Part shown: piece by piece, positions 28,960 to 32,239 of the stretch
How the letters are laid out: every line of letters begins with the position of its first letter
Position numbering within the stretch: position 1 is the stretch's first letter
Source of the DNA: a virus
Reading direction: 5' to 3' (one strand)
DNA length: 32,239 nucleotides
IMG/VR virus record: IMGVR_UViG_3300028844_006068
Location: 1-32,239 of that record
Program-made: the position numbers and the translations under genes
The notes under the pieces: generated by a model
Database searches by the model: none
Told to the model about the DNA's origin: nothing
Seen by the model: only the letters and a program-made list of their open reading frames with translations

Positions 28960-28991
28960 AAAAAAGCTTCGGAGTGTGACTACCCCGAAGC
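28960..28991 (-). terminator. Intrinsic terminator inside the late block
   Basis: On the minus strand GCTTCGG (28991-28985) pairs with CCGAAGC (28972-28966), loop of 12 bases, followed by TTTTTT (28965-28960). It lies between the 29015 gene and the fibre-type gene starting at 28948. Read-through would lower expression of everything downstream in the late block. Confidence 0.8.
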
Positions 28992-29014
28992 CCGTGTTCA
29001 ACTTCTAATAATCA

Positions 29015-29707
29015 TTAAGAGTTTTTCTTAATGTACTCAACATCTACTGCTAAATCAGTAGCATTTAATGCGACTCCGCAATACCAAACTCTTGACCCAG
29101 AACCCGCAGGCGCCGTAGTCGTAAGAGCCGACCCATCCCAGTAATATTTAGTCCCTGCCGTAGCAGTTGTAAGTACACCAGTAAGAACATAATCGCCTGA
29201 AACAATTGGACAATCCACACCTACAGCCGCATCCGCAGCCGCCAAACCTATGGCGTAGTCTGTACCAGTAATTGGGTTAAGTGGAAGTACAGTATCGTTG
29301 GCCGATACATAAACTAAGTCACCCTTAGTTACTCCACCAGTACCCGCCGGAACATCAACACCGTCAACTGTATCTAGTACAGCCGCAAGGTCATCTAATA
29401 TCCCTTGGATTGTTGTGGCAGATGATTGTGGAATGTTCGCAGGATCGCCACCAAGAATCTTTGCACCCTGGCTTGCACCATTGTTGTAAAGATCCATTGC
29501 CTCGATAAACTTAACACCGTTTGTACCGTCAAGATCATTGACTACGGTATTGTCTGCGAGTCGAAGCATTGTTGCATCCCACTCACCGCCTGCATCTAAT
29601 GTTGCCAGTTTCCCAGCATCGCCCGCACCTGCGGACGTGTTTACAGATGAAACCTCTTCGGCCACCTCTGTATTTGCGTCAACGTATAGAAATTTCCTAT
29701 TCGCCAT
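29015..29707 (-). CDS. Beta-rich structural protein (fibre or decoration type)
   Basis: 230 residues. The N-terminal part (ANRKFLYVDANTEVAEEVSS; VNTSAGAGDAGKLATLDAGG) is typical of the particle-attachment region of small fibre proteins. The second half has many Thr/Gly/Ala-rich strands: KGDLVYVSANDTVLPLNPIT, IVSGDYVLTGVLTTATAGTK, YYWDGSALTTTAPAGSGSRV. The KGD-VYVS ... G-YYW-G-L pattern is common in phage decoration or fibre domains. The terminator right after it isolates it transcriptionally with the upstream late genes, suggesting a high-copy structural product. Confidence 0.65.
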   Translation of the reverse strand: MANRKFLYVDANTEVAEEVSSVNTSAGAGDAGKLATLDAGGEWDATMLRLADNTVVNDLDGTNGVKFIEAMDLYNNGASQGAKILGGDPANIPQSSATTIQGILDDLAAVLDTVDGVDVPAGTGGVTKGDLVYVSANDTVLPLNPITGTDYAIGLAAADAAVGVDCPIVSGDYVLTGVLTTATAGTKYYWDGSALTTTAPAGSGSRVWYCGVALNATDLAVDVEYIKKNS

Positions 29708-30047
29708 GTTTAACCCCCTTATCGTCGTTTAAAGTTACTTCCAACGTGTCGGGGTTAAAACCAAATGCACCCTTGAGACCAAGACGCTTTTTAATCTTAG
29801 TTAAGACCACTTCACGTTGAGAAGATAAATTTTCTTTCTTCTCTTTCAATGTCTTTTGGTGCGCTTTTATTGAAGACCTATCTAAGCGTATTTCGTTTAT
29901 CTGGTACTTCTTGATCTCTTCTCGGAGACCAAGGCCCAGATCTTTAAGTATTTCTATGTCTAGATCTCGTTTTATTATCTCGGTCTCTAGAAAATAATTC
30001 TCAAGTTCTAGAGCCTCTATTTTTGTTAATTTTTTTATCTTAGTCAT
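29697..30047 (-). CDS. Coiled-coil protein
   Basis: 116 residues. The first ~85 residues form continuous charged helices (EALELENYFLETEIIKRDLD, IKAHQKTLKEKKENLSSQRE); then comes a short segment KKRLGLKGAFGFNPDTLEVT. No enzymatic motif. The ATG overlaps the previous stop (ATGA) and the end overlaps the next gene by 11 bases. It could be a chaperone, needle or trimerisation partner of the neighbouring fibre-type proteins; unknown. Similar coiled-coil proteins lie between tail genes in many phages. Confidence 0.6.
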   Translation of the reverse strand: MTKIKKLTKIEALELENYFLETEIIKRDLDIEILKDLGLGLREEIKKYQINEIRLDRSSIKAHQKTLKEKKENLSSQREVVLTKIKKRLGLKGAFGFNPDTLEVTLNDDKGVKHGE

Positions 30048-30550
30048 ATACGCTTAATCCTTGTGGTTTCAGGATTAACGAACATAGTACCGTCTCCAAA
30101 TGATATACCAAGTTTCTGCATATAGCCACTTGCAGGGGAGCTATTACTCCCGACACCTGTCGCACTAAGATACACACGACCTCTTGCCAGGGCCGTTGAG
30201 ACAAGGCCAATAAGACAAACAGTGCACGTCGTAGTCGTTGGTTTATCAATGACAATACCGATAACAGGCTGAGTGGTAAGGTTATCAGGAGCGGGCTCCG
30301 CGAAATTATTTGCAGATAAACTTTGTAACACCCATTGCCCGACACCCGTGGTGATTGCACATCCCATGACTTTATTAATTTGGTCCGCAGTTGTAGGGGC
30401 CGGAGTAGTACCGCCACCTTGAATGATAGTGATATCTCCACCAGCAGTATCAAGGCGCTCCAAATATAGTTTAAGACGGTAAAAGTTTTCTTGAACATAT
30501 CTGTCTTCAATCTCCTTAAGGAGTAGGTCGAGGCTGTTCGTTTGGCTCAT
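30044..30550 (-). CDS. Small structural protein with beta-domain
   Basis: 168 residues. A helical N-terminus (LDLLLKEIEDRYVQENFYRL, KLYLERLDTAGGDITII) precedes a Gly/Thr/Pro linker (QGGGTTPAPTTADQINKVMG) and a beta domain (QPVIGIVIDKPTTTTCTVCL, ARGRVYLSATGVGSNSSPAS, YMQKLGISFGDGTMFVNPET). The GRVYLSATG ... YMQKLGISFGDGT part resembles the small capping domains seen in phage fibre and decoration proteins. Its start overlaps the end of the tail-hub gene (ATGA). A competing minus-strand frame (30040-30510) is a shadow. Confidence 0.65.
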   Translation of the reverse strand: MSQTNSLDLLLKEIEDRYVQENFYRLKLYLERLDTAGGDITIIQGGGTTPAPTTADQINKVMGCAITTGVGQWVLQSLSANNFAEPAPDNLTTQPVIGIVIDKPTTTTCTVCLIGLVSTALARGRVYLSATGVGSNSSPASGYMQKLGISFGDGTMFVNPETTRIKRI

Positions 30551-32239
30551 GAACTAGATCCCGCAACACTTCCTCCACTGTAAGGGGTTTGTGTTTTCGA
30601 TAGGTATTCCCAATGGAAAACATAACCATTTAACTCTAGCACCTCACCTTTCGGTGTACCTTTTATGACCCAACCAAAACTTCCCGTAGGGGCCGAATTT
30701 GTGGCGTCGTTGAATTGAATTGTGGTATCAGTGCGTGAAGTTATTAAATACTGTGCTGTGTAGCCATCATTTGCAAACGATACATAGTAATCTACCGCTT
30801 GCGTTGGCCACTTCGCAGTACCCCCAACAGTCGCCGTGTTTAATGACCCATCGACAACGGCATTCCCTAATAATTCAGAGTTTACAATTTCTACGATGGC
30901 ATTTGTGAATTGAATTTGCTTATATTGGCAACGTAAACCTTTAGAAGGAAAACGCCTCCACTCCTCAATTAACCCCTGGAAGTTCCATTGTGCTGAAACA
31001 GTCCCCCAAAGAGGTAAGTCTGCCCCCCATGTTATATTGCTATTGTAAAGTATAGGGGCTAAATCCCCTACAACCCGGTTGTTATCATTCGAAGATGTAA
31101 CCGCTAAAGATAAATTTGTAGTGTTCGCAGCAGAAATTAACACTCTAGGTACAAACTTTCTCATAAACTTAGAACCAAAGTCTAGGAAGCATGATTTATA
31201 CTGGTGAATGATTGTTAACTCATCCCAATCCGCAGGGGCTTTACCTGTATCAATCTTGGGGTCCGTAAAGTAACTGTCAGAGTGTTCTAGAACATAGCCC
31301 CTAGTATCTCCTCGATATATTTTATTGTTGCTTACAGCCAGTGCTGTGGGCCTGAAAAAATCTCCGCCACTTAAAGTGGTAAAACAAGACTGTGGGCTAA
31401 TACCCCACTTAAGATCTAGCACATAACAAATATCAGGCTCATTCGACCCATCCTCTTTACTTACAGCCCAAATGACCCTTTCATTTGCAGGCTCATAGGT
31501 AGCTACAATGCGTACTTTTCTGGCTTCATTGGCTACAAAAGCCCTGTATGATTCGTTTAAATTATCAGAGATCTTTTGAACCTTAAACCCATCGGACCAA
31601 TAAAACCCAACTTCCCCAGCCCAAAAAATACCCTTATGGGTCTGTATAATAGAGTTTTGAGAAACACACCCGGCTCTGTCATCAATACGGCGAAGATCCA
31701 TTGAGCCTAAGCCTAAGTCGTCAATTATATTATCAATCCTATAAACATACTTCTCACAAAAAACCATGCCTCTATCATAAATGCTTGATAAACCCTTTAT
31801 CTCTTGCTCTGCCTTTGCAAAAAAACTTGCCGGGGCTGAATCAGGATCGCCAGGAATGGATTGTCTGACTAAATAAGATTCATCGTCTATTCCTATGCGA
31901 AGATGTGCATAATAAGCCGTATCGTTTACAACGTGTACGAACTTACATTTTGGGGGCGTATCATTTGAAGCAGCGCCGCCCGTTGTGTAAAGAGCTAAAC
32001 TTGTGGCGAGTGTAGCATCCTCGGTTTCATCCGTGTAATTCGAAGTCCCCAAAGAAACAGCAGTTACCAAGAAAAGATCTTGTTGGCCGTCAATCGTTCT
32101 GTAAATCTCAATTTCTATGTTGGCCGCATCCCAATTTTCTACCACAGGTAAAGATGTTGGAAGAGTTATAGCAGTGCCATTCCCTGAGGTAATAGTGCCG
32201 CCTTGTATAATAGTAGGAAAAGCATATACAGGGCCACGA
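30547..32239 (-). CDS. Tail hub / DNA stabilisation protein, P22 gp10-like (N-terminus cut by window edge)
   Basis: The frame is open to the right edge; 563 residues are visible. The first internal start would be GTG 32145, but the coding sequence clearly continues upstream of it (31 more codons, GPVYAFPTIIQGGTITSG). Features: TAYYAHLRIGIDDESYLVRQ, ASFFAKAEQEIKGLSSIYDR, GMVFCEKYVYRIDNIIDD, then GIFWAGEVGFYWSDGFKVQK and ISDNLNESYRAF, a blade-type repeat (W-G-VG-YWSDG) typical of the P22 gp10 family that closes the portal channel after packaging. A C-terminal beta region follows. It heads the visible late block. Confidence 0.75.
   Translation of the reverse strand, partial: RGPVYAFPTIIQGGTITSGNGTAITLPTSLPVVENWDAANIEIEIYRTIDGQQDLFLVTAVSLGTSNYTDETEDATLATSLALYTTGGAASNDTPPKCKFVHVVNDTAYYAHLRIGIDDESYLVRQSIPGDPDSAPASFFAKAEQEIKGLSSIYDRGMVFCEKYVYRIDNIIDDLGLGSMDLRRIDDRAGCVSQNSIIQTHKGIFWAGEVGFYWSDGFKVQKISDNLNESYRAFVANEARKVRIVATYEPANERVIWAVSKEDGSNEPDICYVLDLKWGISPQSCFTTLSGGDFFRPTALAVSNNKIYRGDTRGYVLEHSDSYFTDPKIDTGKAPADWDELTIIHQYKSCFLDFGSKFMRKFVPRVLISAANTTNLSLAVTSSNDNNRVVGDLAPILYNSNITWGADLPLWGTVSAQWNFQGLIEEWRRFPSKGLRCQYKQIQFTNAIVEIVNSELLGNAVVDGSLNTATVGGTAKWPTQAVDYYVSFANDGYTAQYLITSRTDTTIQFNDATNSAPTGSFGWVIKGTPKGEVLELNGYVFHWEYLSKTQTPYSGGSVAGSSS

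Noticed and set aside
30040-30510. Minus-strand 156-residue frame
   Set aside because: It overlaps almost entirely the 30044-30550 gene, which has the better composition and ATGA couplings on both sides.
1-32239. CRISPR array, insertion sequence, integrase or att site
   Set aside because: No regularly spaced repeats, transposase or recombinase motif was seen on either strand.

Overview
This window is a large part of a tailed bacteriophage genome, most likely a short-tailed (podovirus-like) phage of a Gram-negative bacterium. No host gene, integrase, transposase, tRNA or CRISPR array is visible. The evidence is a TerL terminase at the left end, a large late block with P22-like tail/ejection proteins on the right half, a complete phage replication set in the middle, three small genes with lipoprotein signals, and near-universal ATGA/TAATG gene overlaps with strong AAGGAG ribosome binding sites. 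The host cannot be named from the sequence. Both window edges cut late genes on the minus strand (a 76-codon fragment at 1-228 and the P22 gp10-like gene running off 32239). This would fit a circular or circularly permuted genome whose missing part holds portal, scaffold, major capsid and probably the endolysin, none of which is recognised here.

Layout. (1) 1-2808, minus: packaging genes (terminase large subunit and two upstream genes of unknown function). (2) 2809-3368: a gene-free divergent control region with inverted and direct repeats and a promoter framed by GTTTAC/GTAAAC sites. (3) 3369-7412, plus: a run of uncharacterised small genes, probably early, several sharing an identical leader AACCCAACGCAAAGGAG; it includes an XRE-type regulator and a lipoprotein. 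(4) 7415-8062: a small minus-strand gene, two perfect DnaA boxes, a near-perfect palindrome, two plus-strand terminators, AT-rich tracts and a dispersed TGGCCCATC repeat. This is an origin candidate. (5) 8063-10486, minus: a primase-helicase. (6) 10487-10619: a second divergent control region. (7) 10620-20723, plus: accessory genes (two tiny cysteine-rich lipoproteins, a 2-oxoglutarate/Fe(II) oxygenase-like protein, several hypotheticals) followed by the replication genes: SNF2-type helicase, possible ssDNA-binding protein, DEDDh exonuclease, family A DNA polymerase and VRR-NUC nuclease. (8) 20695-32239, minus: late structural block, transcribed from the right edge leftwards: gp10-like tail hub, fibre/decoration-like beta proteins, a membrane (holin-like) protein, a head-tail adaptor, then a set of ejection-type proteins interrupted by a GNAT and a cupin gene, and finally a membrane-anchored coiled-coil protein.

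How they work together: the minus-strand primase-helicase and the plus-strand helicase, polymerase and nucleases make up a largely self-sufficient replisome that may start at the DnaA-box region, recruiting host DnaA. The late minus-strand genes build the tail and the DNA-delivery apparatus, and TerL packages the genome. Two divergent spacers (2809-3368 and 10487-10619) are the obvious switch points. All functional names rest on motifs read by eye; no database search was possible.
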